A DNA stretch of 64,000 bases. Source: JAWVFM01 sp963771655. Its GTDB lineage: Bacteria; Actinomycetota; Thermoleophilia; Solirubrobacterales; 70-9. Below, piece after piece: positions 8,499 to 17,249 of the stretch (position 1 is the stretch's first letter; the number at the start of each line of letters is the position of its first letter). The notes under the pieces were generated by a model. The model searched no databases and was not told the origin of the DNA. It saw only the letters and a list, made by a program, of their open reading frames with translations. A program made the position numbers and the translations under genes. The DNA lies in contig CAVYUG010000018.1 in assembly GCA_963771655.1 (NCBI GenBank), positions 102,604-166,603 on the forward strand, in the 5' to 3' direction.

Positions 8499-9460
8499 CA
8501 GGCGGGTTCCTCGACATCGGTGGTTTCCTCGCCCTCGATGTGGTAGCCGGTCTTGGCGACGAACACGTCGTCGAGCGTGGGCTCCACGAGGTCGAGCGAG
8601 TCGACGAGGATCCCGGCGTCATCGAGGGCGCGCACCACGGGCGCGATCTCGGCGGCCCCGTGCTCCAGCTCCACGAGCACGGCGCCGTCCTTCGCTGGGA
8701 GTTGCCTCCCGAAACGGCCAACCACCTCGTGCGCGCGCTCGGCCTCACCCTCGGCGATGTGGACCTCGAGATGGGGGCGGCCCACCTGCGCCTTGAGCTC
8801 GCCGGGCGTCCCCTCGGCGACGATCCGACCGCCGTCGATGATGCCCACGCGGTTGGCCAGCTCGTCGGCCTCCTCGAGGTATTGCGTGGTGAGGAAGACG
8901 GTCGTGCCCTCGGAGTTGAGCCGCGAGACCTCCTCCCAGATCGCCTTGCGGCTCACGGGGTCGAGGCCGGTGGTCGGCTCGTCGAGGAAGAGCACGCGCG
9001 GCTCGTGGACGAGGGCCGACGCAAGGTCGAGCCGCCGCCGCATGCCGCCGGAGTAGGTCCCCACCCGCCGGTCGGCGGCGTCAGTCAGGTCAACCCGCTC
9101 GAGCAGCACGGCCGCCTGGCGGCTGCCGACCTCGGCGCTCATCCCATGGAGCGTTCCCTGGAGCCGCATCAGCTCGCGCCCCGTCATCAGCGGGTCGAGG
9201 GCGGCCTCCTGGAGCGCGACGCCGATCGCCTGGCGCACCTCCTTTGCCTCGGCAACGACGTCGTGCCCGGCGACCGTGGCGCTGCCGCCGGTGGGGCGCA
9301 GGAGGGTGGTCAGCATCCGCACCGTGGTGGTCTTGCCGGCGCCGTTGGGGCCCAGGAATCCGTAGATCTCGCCCTCCGCGACCTCGAGATCGACCCCGTC
9401 GACCGCCTTGATCCCGCCCGAGAACTCACGTTCCAGGGCCTTGGTTACGATCGCAGGCAC
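8498..9460 (-). CDS. ABC transporter ATP-binding protein, DrrA-type
   Basis: ATPase of a multidrug-type exporter, 320 residues from the GTG at 9460. Walker A is GPNGAGKTTT (residues 37-46), the signature is YSGGMRRRLDLASAL (from about residue 140), Walker B is VLFLDEPTTGLDP, and a switch histidine-like region follows. The C-terminal 80 residues match the DrrA accessory domain. A longer frame to 9631 is open, but the extra N-terminus does not look like protein and would run through the divergent promoter region. The start therefore faces the secreted-protein gene at 9607 across 146 bp. Confidence 0.92.
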   Translation of the reverse strand: MPAIVTKALEREFSGGIKAVDGVDLEVAEGEIYGFLGPNGAGKTTTVRMLTTLLRPTGGSATVAGHDVVAEAKEVRQAIGVALQEAALDPLMTGRELMRLQGTLHGMSAEVGSRQAAVLLERVDLTDAADRRVGTYSGGMRRRLDLASALVHEPRVLFLDEPTTGLDPVSRKAIWEEVSRLNSEGTTVFLTTQYLEEADELANRVGIIDGGRIVAEGTPGELKAQVGRPHLEVHIAEGEAERAHEVVGRFGRQLPAKDGAVLVELEHGAAEIAPVVRALDDAGILVDSLDLVEPTLDDVFVAKTGYHIEGEETTDVEEPA

Positions 9461-9606
9461 GGCGGCGATTGTATGAGGGCAAATGCGCCCACCCGCCCGC
9501 CTGGGCAGCATGCGGTCCTTCCGGATGCCTAAGCTATGCGCCTCACGGTCGCTCTGTAAGGGTGGGAGCAGCGCAACTGAGCTCTCTGGGCCGTGTTCCA
9601 ACCCCG

Positions 9607-10371
9607 ATGGCCCCCGCGAGCCACAACCCACGCCGCCGGCGCCGCGGCACGCTTGCGTTCGCCGCGCTGTGCGCGGGAGTCGTCGCCGTCGCAGCCGCGG
9701 CGCCGTTCGCGGACGCGGGCGGGAACGTCAAGCCGAAGGTCCTCGGCGAGGTGGAGCACAACCCCAAGCCGCTTTGCCCGCAGAAGCCGCCGGAGAGCCA
9801 GAATCCGCCCGTCGTCAAGCGCCCGTGCTTCGTCATCGGCTCGGTGACGGGCTTCGAGCTCAAGGCCGACGGTAAGCGCCACATCATGCGGGCGCCCCAG
9901 ACCGGGAAGCTCGTGGCTTGGGCGGTCAAGCTCGGCAAGCCCAACAAGACCGAGCGCAACACCTTCGGCTCCCCGGACTTCTTCGGAAACAAGCGGTACG
10001 GCAAGGAGCCCACGGCGCGGATCGGCGTCCTGGTCCCGAAGAAGAAGGGCACTTACAAGCTCGTCCGCCAGAGCCCGACGGTCCAACTCGGCCAAGCCAC
10101 GGGCGAGATGCACTACATCACGCTCAACACGCCCCTCAAGATCAAGAAGGGCCAGATCCTCGCCCTGACCACGCCGACCTGGATCCCGGCTCTCGCCACC
10201 ACGGAGTTCGCGCCGCATTCGAGCTGGCGCGCGAGCCGCGGCGCGAAGAAGTGCGGCAACGGGCAGGCGCTCAAGGCGCGGCCGCAGACGAAGGTCGGGT
10301 CCGTCCGCGACTACGGCTGCATCTTCACGGCGCGCCTCATGTACTGGGGCTATTACGTCCCCGGCAAGTAG
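9607..10371 (+). CDS. Secreted hypothetical protein
   Basis: 254-residue protein with an Arg-rich N-terminus (NPRRRRRG), a hydrophobic core (LAFAALCAGVVAVAAAAP) and an AxA-like site near residue 35, so probably exported. The mature part has several lysine-rich beta-like stretches (GVLVPKKKGTYKL, LNTPLKIKKGQILALTTPTW) and two cysteines near the C-terminus. I do not recognise a family, though the pattern resembles secreted jelly-roll-like proteins of this bacterial class. The ATG at 9607 is preferred to an upstream frame because it sits directly before the signal peptide. It is followed by repeat copy B. Confidence 0.72.
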   Translation: MAPASHNPRRRRRGTLAFAALCAGVVAVAAAAPFADAGGNVKPKVLGEVEHNPKPLCPQKPPESQNPPVVKRPCFVIGSVTGFELKADGKRHIMRAPQTGKLVAWAVKLGKPNKTERNTFGSPDFFGNKRYGKEPTARIGVLVPKKKGTYKLVRQSPTVQLGQATGEMHYITLNTPLKIKKGQILALTTPTWIPALATTEFAPHSSWRASRGAKKCGNGQALKARPQTKVGSVRDYGCIFTARLMYWGYYVPGK

Positions 10372-10384
10372 CTGACAACGACAG

Positions 10385-10430
10385 CGAACGTCCCGCAGTC
10401 GGGGCTATAGCCGGGGTCCAGGGACGTTCG
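10385..10430 (+). repeat. 46-bp palindromic interspersed element, copy B
   Basis: It has exact 10-bp inverted ends (CGAACGTCCC and GGGACGTTCG) and the centre GGGGCTATAGCC, itself nearly palindromic. It fills the 67-bp gap between two convergent genes, where it could act as a bidirectional terminator. Confidence 0.85.
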
Positions 10431-10438
10431 ACGCGGGT

Positions 10439-10831
10439 CTAGCCGCAGCTGCCGGGGTTCTGCCGGCACTGCTGGCGGAAGCGCTGGATCGGCGTGAGAT
10501 TGTCGCCGCTCCCTCCGGACGAGCCCTGAGAGGTGCCCGAGCCGCCGCCCGCGCCGGTTCCCCCGCTCGAGCCCGAGCCGGACCCGGACGAGGTGCTGGT
10601 CGACTGCGTCGTCGACGAGGTGAGGGTGGTCGCCGGCGTCGTGGTCGTCGACGGCGTCGTGGTCGTCGTGGTCGTGGTCGCCGGCGGGGTGGTCGTGATG
10701 GGCTTCGTCGCCTGCGTCGTCGCCGGCGCCGAGAGCGTCTCCGTCGTGGTGTCGTCGCCGCCGCAGCCGGTCAGGGCGACCGCGCCGATGGCCGCCGCGG
10801 CGGCCGTGGCTGCACGCAGCCGGGGTCTCAC
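10439..10831 (-). CDS. Thr/Ser/Gly-rich lipoprotein
   Basis: 130-residue predicted lipoprotein. The start GTG at 10831 overlaps the previous stop (GTGA) and leads into a hydrophobic stretch ending in the lipobox LTGC. The mature protein is low-complexity: long threonine runs, then Ser/Gly repeats, ending in a short ordered part (NLTPIQRFRQQCRQNPGSCG) with two cysteines. It is probably a surface-anchored spacer-like protein; no enzymatic motif is visible. The longer upstream start is rejected because it would bury the lipobox in the middle of the protein. Confidence 0.7.
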   Translation of the reverse strand: MRPRLRAATAAAAAIGAVALTGCGGDDTTTETLSAPATTQATKPITTTPPATTTTTTTTPSTTTTPATTLTSSTTQSTSTSSGSGSGSSGGTGAGGGSGTSQGSSGGSGDNLTPIQRFRQQCRQNPGSCG

Positions 10832-11103
10832 TCGCCGTTCAGCGCTTCCTGGCGCAGGCCGCAATACGGACAGTCGCTGACGTCGAGCCCGATGAGCTGG
10901 TGACAGCGCCGGCACTCGCGCAGGTTCTCGGGCGTTCGCAACAGAGCGGAGTCCGACTCGGCCAGCGGGAGCACCATGCTCACCGGGTCCATCTCCTCGC
11001 CGCTCTCGCGATCGACGTAGACGACCTCGGGCTCGAGCTCCACGAGCGCCTCACGCCCCGAGACGGGGGCGCGGAGGCGGTAGCTCTGCCCGCGAAGGTC
11101 CAT
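10828..11103 (-). CDS. Zinc-ribbon hypothetical protein
   Basis: 91-residue soluble protein ending in a zinc ribbon, CRRCHQLIGLDVSDCPYCG, with two CxxC pairs 12 residues apart. The N-terminal part (MDLRGQSYRLRAPVSGRE) looks like a small beta domain and includes an acidic segment. The start at ATG 11103 is preferred to 11130, whose extra residues are not conserved-looking. It overlaps the lipoprotein start by 4 nt and is divergent from the glycosyltransferase gene. Function unknown; DNA/RNA or protein binding is possible. Confidence 0.65.
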   Translation of the reverse strand: MDLRGQSYRLRAPVSGREALVELEPEVVYVDRESGEEMDPVSMVLPLAESDSALLRTPENLRECRRCHQLIGLDVSDCPYCGLRQEALNGE

Positions 11104-11152
11104 GCGCGGAAACATAGCCGTTGGGGGCACCAGATCATCTAGCTTCCGAGCC

Positions 11153-12640
11153 GTGCGCGTTCTCGTCTTCCACGGCTACCTGCTGCGAGGCACCGGCTCG
11201 AACGTCTACAACGCGAGCCTGGTGCGGGCGCTCGCGGCGCTCGGCCACGAGGTCCACCTGCTCTGCCAGGACCGGGCCACCGATCCGATTCCCGGCATCG
11301 AGTCCGAACCGGGCTCGGTCCGGATCCACCGGCCCGACATCGGCGGCCTGCTGCCCGTTTACGTCCGGGATGAGTACGAGGGCTTCGAGGTGAAGACCTT
11401 CGCCGAGCTGACGGAGGCGGAGCTCGACCGCTACCTCGAGGCGAACGTCGCGGCCGTGCGCAACGTGATGGACGCGGTCGGCGCCTTCGACGCCGCGCTC
11501 GCCAACCACCTCGTGATGGGCCCCGCGATCCTCGCCCGGGCGGGCCTTCGCTTCGCGGCCACGGTCCACGGATCGGCGCTCGAATACACGGTGAAGCCGC
11601 AACCCGAACGCTTCCTGCCCTACGCGCGCGAGGGCATGGAGGCGGCGTCGGGCGTGCTCGTCGGCTCGCGCCACACGGCGGAGTCGCTCTGGGACGCGGT
11701 TGGGGTCCCCGGGCTCCCCGAGAAGACGAGGCTCGGGCCGCCGGGCGTGGACACGACCCTCTTCTCGCCGCTCGGCGACGAGTCGGCGTCGGATCGCCTC
11801 CGGGGGCTCGCCGACTCCTTCTGGGCGGGTGGGGAGTCGGGCGGCTGGGACCGCTCGCCCGAGCGGGCGGCCGACGCCGTGGAGCACTTCGCGGCGGCAG
11901 AGGGCCCGCGCGTCGTGCTCGTCGGGAAGATGATCGTCTCGAAGGGCATCGACCTCCTGCTGGCCGCATGGCCGCTCGTCGTGGAGGCGAACCCGGGCGC
12001 GCGCCTCCTGATCGTCGGGTTCGGCGAGTACGAGCATGGGCTCCTCGACCTGTGGCGGGCGATCGAGAGCGGCGATCTGGGTGCGGCGCGCGAGATCGCC
12101 AAGCGCGGGCGCCGGCTCGAGGGCGGGCCGAGGGGGCCGCTGCGCATGCTGCTCTCGCTGCTCGACGATCCGCCGGAGCGCTACCGGGCTGCCGGCAGCG
12201 CCGCTGCGGGCAGCGTCGCGTTCGCCGGCCGGCTCGAGCACGCCGAGGTGGGGCGCCTTGTGCCGGCCTGCGACGTGCTCGTCTTCCCGAGCACCTTCCC
12301 GGAGGCGTTCGGCATGGTCGCCGCCGAGGCCGCCGCAGCGGGTGTCGGCCCTGTCTCGGCGGACCACTCCGGCGCGGCCGAGGTGAGTCGGGCGCTGGCG
12401 GCCAACCTGCCGTCGCAGGCGACGGGCCTCGTGTCGTTCCCTCTGGGCGACCGCGCGGTGCTGTCGCTCGCCGAGCGCATCAACGGCTGGCTTGGGCTCG
12501 ATGCGGAGGTCGCGGCCGAGGCTCGGCGGCAGCTGCGCGAGACGGCATCGCGCCTCTGGAGCTGGGAGGGCGTCGCGCGCGGCGTGCTCGCGGCGTCGGC
12601 CGGCGAGCTCGCCGAACTGCCCCGCGTCCCGGACGACTGA
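11153..12640 (+). CDS. GT4-type glycosyltransferase
   Basis: 495-residue GT-B glycosyltransferase that should transfer a sugar from a nucleotide-sugar donor. The N-terminal acceptor domain opens with RVLVFHGYLLRGTGSNVYN and the donor domain has VVLVGKMIVSKGIDLLLAAW and the EX7E-type motif FPSTFPEAFGMVAAEAAAAG. An insert of about 60 residues (around residues 300-360) between the first donor strands is longer than in most GT4 enzymes. GTG at 11153 is taken as start because the Rossmann strand follows directly. The acceptor is unknown and no sugar-biosynthesis genes are adjacent. Confidence 0.85.
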   Translation: MRVLVFHGYLLRGTGSNVYNASLVRALAALGHEVHLLCQDRATDPIPGIESEPGSVRIHRPDIGGLLPVYVRDEYEGFEVKTFAELTEAELDRYLEANVAAVRNVMDAVGAFDAALANHLVMGPAILARAGLRFAATVHGSALEYTVKPQPERFLPYAREGMEAASGVLVGSRHTAESLWDAVGVPGLPEKTRLGPPGVDTTLFSPLGDESASDRLRGLADSFWAGGESGGWDRSPERAADAVEHFAAAEGPRVVLVGKMIVSKGIDLLLAAWPLVVEANPGARLLIVGFGEYEHGLLDLWRAIESGDLGAAREIAKRGRRLEGGPRGPLRMLLSLLDDPPERYRAAGSAAAGSVAFAGRLEHAEVGRLVPACDVLVFPSTFPEAFGMVAAEAAAAGVGPVSADHSGAAEVSRALAANLPSQATGLVSFPLGDRAVLSLAERINGWLGLDAEVAAEARRQLRETASRLWSWEGVARGVLAASAGELAELPRVPDD

Positions 12641-12718
12641 GGAGCCTGTATCGGATGCGACTTGGGCGGCCCCGGGGGCGCGCCGGAGCCGTCGCAGGCT
12701 CCAATAGAATCGCGGCCG

Positions 12719-13522
12719 GTGCCTAGGTCGACTCTGATTCGGCTGTTCGGCGTGATGGTCGTGCTCACGATCGTCACGGCCGTCCCCATGATCCAGATCT
12801 CGTGGTTCGGCGAGGCCGCATCGTCGCAGGCCGGGCCGATCGACACGCTCTTGAACGTGATGATCGTGCTCTCGTGCTTCGTCTTCGCGGTCGTGATGGT
12901 GATGCTCGGCTACTGCGTCTGGAAGTACAGGGCGAGGCCCGGCGACGAGTCCGACGGCGAGCCGATTCACGGCAACACGCGCCTCGAGATCGCCTGGACC
13001 GTGATCCCGACCATCATCGTCCTGTTCGGCGCCATCTACAGCGCCATCGTCCTCGCCGACATTGAGAAGGGCTCAGCCCATCAGCTCAAGGTCGATGTCA
13101 CCGGCCAGCAGTACAAGTGGAGCTTCGCCTACCCGACTTCGAACGGGACCGTCTACTCCGACGTCCTGAACGTGCCCGTCAATCGCCAGCTCAACGTGAC
13201 GGTGCGCTCGATCGACGTGATCCACTCGTTCTGGGTGCCCGAGTGGCGGATCAAGCGCGACGCGGTGCCCGCTGGCCCGAGCGGCAACGACATCGACAAC
13301 AACGTCGTCGTGACCCCCGACAGGCTCGGCACCTTCAACGTCGTCTGCACCGAGCTCTGCGGCTACGGGCACGCGACGATGCGCGCCATCGTGCACGTGT
13401 GGCCGCAGGCGAGGTTCGACACCTGGCTGGCGAACCAGGAGAGGGTGCAGAAGTCGGGCACGGTCCCGCCGCATCCCTCGCTCGGCGAAAGCACCTCGAC
13501 GACGGCCGCGGGGGCACCGTGA
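12719..13522 (+). CDS. ctaC: Cytochrome c oxidase subunit II
   Basis: Subunit II of the aa3/caa3-type terminal oxidase; it receives electrons from cytochrome c at the CuA centre. Two N-terminal transmembrane helices are followed by a cupredoxin domain with all CuA ligands visible: H169 in DVIHSFWVPEW, then C210, C214, H218 and M221 in CTELCGYGHATM. From GTG 12719 the protein has 267 residues. It lacks a fused cytochrome c domain, so a separate electron donor is needed. It starts the oxidase operon, 47 bp before subunit I. Confidence 0.95.
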   Translation: MPRSTLIRLFGVMVVLTIVTAVPMIQISWFGEAASSQAGPIDTLLNVMIVLSCFVFAVVMVMLGYCVWKYRARPGDESDGEPIHGNTRLEIAWTVIPTIIVLFGAIYSAIVLADIEKGSAHQLKVDVTGQQYKWSFAYPTSNGTVYSDVLNVPVNRQLNVTVRSIDVIHSFWVPEWRIKRDAVPAGPSGNDIDNNVVVTPDRLGTFNVVCTELCGYGHATMRAIVHVWPQARFDTWLANQERVQKSGTVPPHPSLGESTSTTAAGAP

Positions 13523-13569
13523 TGAGCGTCGTTAGGATCCGGCGTCCCTCGGAAAGGGATCTCTAGGCG

Positions 13570-15492
13570 ATGGCAGTGGCATTGAAGCGACCTGGAATGG
13601 CGCGGGGCTTCCTCGGCCTCGTCGTGGGCTTCGCGTTCGGCTACGGCCTCGTGATCGCGCTGCGGGCGATCTCCGGGCTGTCGCTCACCCAGACCGACCA
13701 GACCGGCTACCCGCAGCTGATCGTCGCCTCGATCACGGGGCCGCTCGGCTTCCTCGCCGGCATCGGCGCGTTCGACTACTGGGTGCGGTGGGCGATCGGC
13801 GCTCCGACGATCCCCGAGGACCACTCTCAGCACGGGGCCCGCTCGTGGCGCGACTACTTCAAGTTCAACACGGACCACAAGGTCATCGGGATCCAGTACA
13901 TCTGCACGAGCTTCTTCTTCTTCTTCGTGGGCGGGCTGATCGCGATGATCATGCGTGCCGAGCTCGCCACGCCGGGCACGCAGCTCGTCAACCCGGGCGC
14001 CTTCAACTCGCTCTTCTCGACGCACGCGGCGCTGATGATCTTCGTCTTCGTCATCCCGATCTTCGCCGGGATCGCGAACTACGTCCTCCCGCTGATGATC
14101 GGAGCGCCGGACATGGCGTTCCCCCGCCTCAACGCCTTCAGCTTCTGGATGCTGCCGCTCGCCGGGCTTCTCTTCGTCGCCAGCTACCTCTGCCCGGGCG
14201 GGGCGTTCGACGCCGGCTGGACCGGCTACGCGCCGCTCTCCACCGGCGCGCCGTTGGGCCAGTCGTTCTTCAACTTAGGGGTCCAGTTCGCGGGGGCTTC
14301 CTCGATCGCCACCGCGCTCAACTTCCTGGTGACGATCGTCACCATGCGTGCGCCCGGAATGAACTTCTGGCGCATGCCCCTGCTCGTGTGGGCGAACCTC
14401 TCGACGTCCCTGCTCGTGGTTGCGGCGACGCCGTTCATCGCCGGCGTGCAGTTCATGGTGCTCTTCGACCGCGCGCTGCACACGAACTTCTTCCAGGCGC
14501 TCAACGGCGGCGACGTCCTGAGCTACCAGCACATCTTCTGGTTCTACTCCCACCCGGCCGTCTACATCATGATGCTGCCCGGGTTCGGGATCATCTCCGA
14601 GGTCATAACGAGCCACGCCCGAAAACCGATCTTCGGGTACCGGCTCATGGCCCTGGCGCTGCTCGGGATCGTCGTGCTGGCCTACACCGTCTGGGCGCAC
14701 CACATGTTCGTCTCGGGGATGTTCGCGTGGCTGCGCGTGCCGATGATGGTCACCACGCTCCTGATCGCGGTGCCCACCGGGATCAAGATCTTCTCCTGGC
14801 TGGCGACGCTCTTCAAGTCGGTGCTCCACTTGAAGTCGACGGCGATGCTGTTCGCGCTGGCGTTCATCGTCACCTTCACGATGGGCGGGATCTCGGGCGT
14901 GATGCTGGGCATGGTGCCGATCGACATCCACGTCTCCGACACGTACTTCATCGTCGCCCACATCCACTTCGTGCTCTTCGGCGGCTCGGTGTTCACGATC
15001 TTCGCGGGCATCTACCACTGGTTCCCGAAGATGACCGGCCGGATGTACGACGAGAAGCTCGGCCGCGTCCACTTCTGGCTCACGCTGATCGGCATGTACG
15101 GGACGTTCCTGCCGATGCACTGGATCGGCATGGAGGGCATGCCGCGACGGGTGGCCGACTACTCGGCGCAGTTCGCCGGCTGGAACCTCACGATCTCGAT
15201 CTTCTCGTTCATCCTCGGCGCCGCCCAGCTCGTCTTCCTCTACAACATGGTCGTGAGCTGGCGCTACGGGCCGAAGGCGCCGGCGAACCCGTGGCGGGCG
15301 AAGACGATCGAATGGCTCGTCTCCTCGCCGCCCCCGATCTTCAACTTCGACGAGATCCCGCGCGTCGTCGGCGGCCCGTACGAGTTCGGCGTGCCGGGAG
15401 CGCGCCACGCGATCATGCCCGGCGAGGGGGCGGAGGTGGCGCAGCCCGAGCCCGCCGTGGCCGGGGTGGCTGGAGGCGTTGCGCGTGAATGA
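13570..15492 (+). CDS. ctaD: Cytochrome c oxidase subunit I, A2-type
   Basis: Catalytic subunit that reduces O2 and pumps protons. All metal ligands are present: H152 (FSTHAALM) and H466 for the low-spin haem, H464 for the high-spin haem (AHIHF), and H328, H377 and H378 for CuB. The YSHPAVY motif in place of GHPEVY marks the A2 class of haem-copper oxidases (Thermus caa3-like). The N-terminus has about 75 extra residues with two more predicted helices before the canonical TDHKVIG start of the core. Length is 640 residues. The 3' end overlaps the next gene by 8 nt. Confidence 0.97.
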   Translation: MAVALKRPGMARGFLGLVVGFAFGYGLVIALRAISGLSLTQTDQTGYPQLIVASITGPLGFLAGIGAFDYWVRWAIGAPTIPEDHSQHGARSWRDYFKFNTDHKVIGIQYICTSFFFFFVGGLIAMIMRAELATPGTQLVNPGAFNSLFSTHAALMIFVFVIPIFAGIANYVLPLMIGAPDMAFPRLNAFSFWMLPLAGLLFVASYLCPGGAFDAGWTGYAPLSTGAPLGQSFFNLGVQFAGASSIATALNFLVTIVTMRAPGMNFWRMPLLVWANLSTSLLVVAATPFIAGVQFMVLFDRALHTNFFQALNGGDVLSYQHIFWFYSHPAVYIMMLPGFGIISEVITSHARKPIFGYRLMALALLGIVVLAYTVWAHHMFVSGMFAWLRVPMMVTTLLIAVPTGIKIFSWLATLFKSVLHLKSTAMLFALAFIVTFTMGGISGVMLGMVPIDIHVSDTYFIVAHIHFVLFGGSVFTIFAGIYHWFPKMTGRMYDEKLGRVHFWLTLIGMYGTFLPMHWIGMEGMPRRVADYSAQFAGWNLTISIFSFILGAAQLVFLYNMVVSWRYGPKAPANPWRAKTIEWLVSSPPPIFNFDEIPRVVGGPYEFGVPGARHAIMPGEGAEVAQPEPAVAGVAGGVARE

Positions 15493-16387
15493 GGGGGACT
15501 TCTCCGGCGGGGGCACCGTCCTCGCCTTCATGAACGAGGTCGCGGGCGGGCGCAAGCTGCTCGAGGCGGTTCGAGAGCGCGTGGAGGCCGGTGCGGACAG
15601 CGTCGCCGTCGCCGCGCCGCAGAACCAACCGATGTCCGGGCAGATCGTCGACCGCGACGAGCTGCGCGACGCCGCGAGAAGCCGCGTCGAGGTCACCCAG
15701 GCCGTCCTCGCCGAATTCGGCATCACGTCCCATGGCGCGATCTTCGACCCCGACCCGCCGCTCGCGCTCGACGATGCGATACGCGGCTTCGGTCCGCGCG
15801 AGGTGCTGCTCTCGTGCCTGCTCGAGACCCGCTTCGGACCCGCCCGCAAGGACCTGGTGATGTGGGCCCAGAGCCGCTTCGACATCCCCGTCACGCACGT
15901 CCCGGTGCGGATCGACGACGACGCGCTGCGTTGGGACGTCACCCACACGCTCGTCGTGGCGACGCAGACCGTCGCCAGCAAGGAGCTGATCGACCGCCTA
16001 AAGGCGGAGTCAGCGGAGCGCCCGCACCGCTACACGATCATCTCGCCACCCTCCGGCGCGCTCACGCGCGGGGAGGTGTGCGAGCGGCTGGCACGCACCC
16101 TCGCCGAGCTCTACCGGGCCGAGATCGATGCCACCGGCCAGCCGATGAGCCCGGCGCCGCTCGCCGCGGTCGAGAACGCGATCGAGCACTACCGGGTCGA
16201 CGAGATCCTGATCTCGACCCTGGCCGGCGAGCAGTCGAAGTGGGTCCAGGAGGGGCTGATCGACGAGGTGCGCGCAAAGGCGCCCGTGCCCGTGGGGCAC
16301 CTCGTGGCCAGCGGCGGACCGGATGCGCCGCGGCCGACGGAGCCGGTCGGCGCCGCAGCCGGCGCGAGCCGGGAGGGTGAGGGCTGA
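15485..16387 (+). CDS. Two-domain USP-like protein inside the cox operon
   Basis: 300-residue soluble protein, apparently two copies of a universal-stress-like alpha/beta unit. Each unit ends in a similar strand-loop: PREVLLSCLLETRFGPARKDL then DIPVTHV in the first, and VDEILISTLAGEQSKWVQEGL then PVPVGHLV in the second. GGAGG at 15472 with 8-nt spacing supports the GTG at 15485 rather than the TTG at 15479. It overlaps ctaD and abuts ctaE (TGATG), so it is co-translated with oxidase subunits. The gene at 18032 has the same unit. Role unknown: an assembly or regulatory partner of the oxidase is a guess from position. Confidence 0.75.
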   Translation: MNEGDFSGGGTVLAFMNEVAGGRKLLEAVRERVEAGADSVAVAAPQNQPMSGQIVDRDELRDAARSRVEVTQAVLAEFGITSHGAIFDPDPPLALDDAIRGFGPREVLLSCLLETRFGPARKDLVMWAQSRFDIPVTHVPVRIDDDALRWDVTHTLVVATQTVASKELIDRLKAESAERPHRYTIISPPSGALTRGEVCERLARTLAELYRAEIDATGQPMSPAPLAAVENAIEHYRVDEILISTLAGEQSKWVQEGLIDEVRAKAPVPVGHLVASGGPDAPRPTEPVGAAAGASREGEG

Positions 16388-17010
16388 TGGAGTCCGCGTC
16401 GGTCGCGGTCGAGCACGCGCCCCACGAGCACCACGGCCCTCCCGAGGCCCACGCCAGCTCGCGCATCGACCGCCAGACGCTCGGGATCCTGCTTTTCATC
16501 GTCTCCGAGGTGATGCTCTTCGGAGCGTTCTTCGCCTCCTACTTCTTCCTTCGCGTCGTCGCCACCGACGGCCCCTGGCCCCCCGACGGCCTCACCCTCC
16601 CGGTTGGCGTCGCCGGCATGAACACCGCGATTCTCGTCTCCTCGAGCTTCACCGTCCATTGGGCGCTCGAGTCGATCCGCCGCGGCAACCGCGCCGGCAT
16701 GATGCTCGGCCTGGGCGCCACCTGGCTGCTCGGGGCGACCTTCCTCTTCATCCAGCTCAACGAGTACGTCCATCTGGGCTTCAGCGCGAGGACCGACGCC
16801 TTCGGCTCGATCTTCTACGGGCTGACCGGTCTCCACGGCGCGCACGTCACGGTCGGGCTCGTGCTGCTGGCGTTCGCGAACATCCGCGCCTGGCGCGGCC
16901 ATTTCGGCAAGGAGCCGAAGAAGCATCTCGGCGTCGAGGTGCCCGGCATCTACTGGCATTTCGTCGACGTCATGTGGATCATCGTCTTCACGACCGTCTA
17001 CATCCTCTAG
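16387..17010 (+). CDS. ctaE: Cytochrome c oxidase subunit III
   Basis: 207-residue membrane protein with five predicted helices, the short form of subunit III that lacks the first two helices. Typical features are LLFIVSEVMLFGAFFASYFF, the GLHGAHVTVGL helix and the C-terminal YWHFVDVMWIIVFTTVYIL. It stabilises subunit I and is needed for sustained turnover. The ATG shares a base with the previous stop (TGATG). The His-rich N-terminus (EHAPHEHHG) is a common feature. It ends the operon. Confidence 0.96.
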   Translation: MESASVAVEHAPHEHHGPPEAHASSRIDRQTLGILLFIVSEVMLFGAFFASYFFLRVVATDGPWPPDGLTLPVGVAGMNTAILVSSSFTVHWALESIRRGNRAGMMLGLGATWLLGATFLFIQLNEYVHLGFSARTDAFGSIFYGLTGLHGAHVTVGLVLLAFANIRAWRGHFGKEPKKHLGVEVPGIYWHFVDVMWIIVFTTVYIL

Positions 17011-17249
17011 TTCCCGCATAACATGCGGTTCTCAGTTCGCCACGTGTTCGCCCGCAGACGCGAACGAGCCGCGCGGGGCGACCTCCTCGGCGCGCTCGCG
17101 CCGAGCAGCTAGATAGCCGTCCAACCTCCCAAGGTCCTCGGCCAGGTTAGGGCCTGACAACCGCATGCCTTCCACGTTTGCCGGGTAGCGAAGGGTCGAT
17201 CGACCTGAAGCCGATCCGACCCGCACGAAGCAACCCCTTCGGGGCTCGG

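Noticed and set aside
9469..9606. N-terminal extension of the secreted protein gene
   Set aside because: The added residues (about 46) are Cys/Pro-rich and precede the signal peptide, and the stretch is the divergent promoter region of the ABC operon.
10560..10700. GTC/GTG-rich simple repeats resembling a microsatellite
   Set aside because: They are explained by threonine-rich coding sequence of the minus-strand lipoprotein.
13788..15488. 566-codon frame overlapping ctaD
   Set aside because: Arg/His-rich shadow of the conserved oxidase gene, with no recognisable domain.
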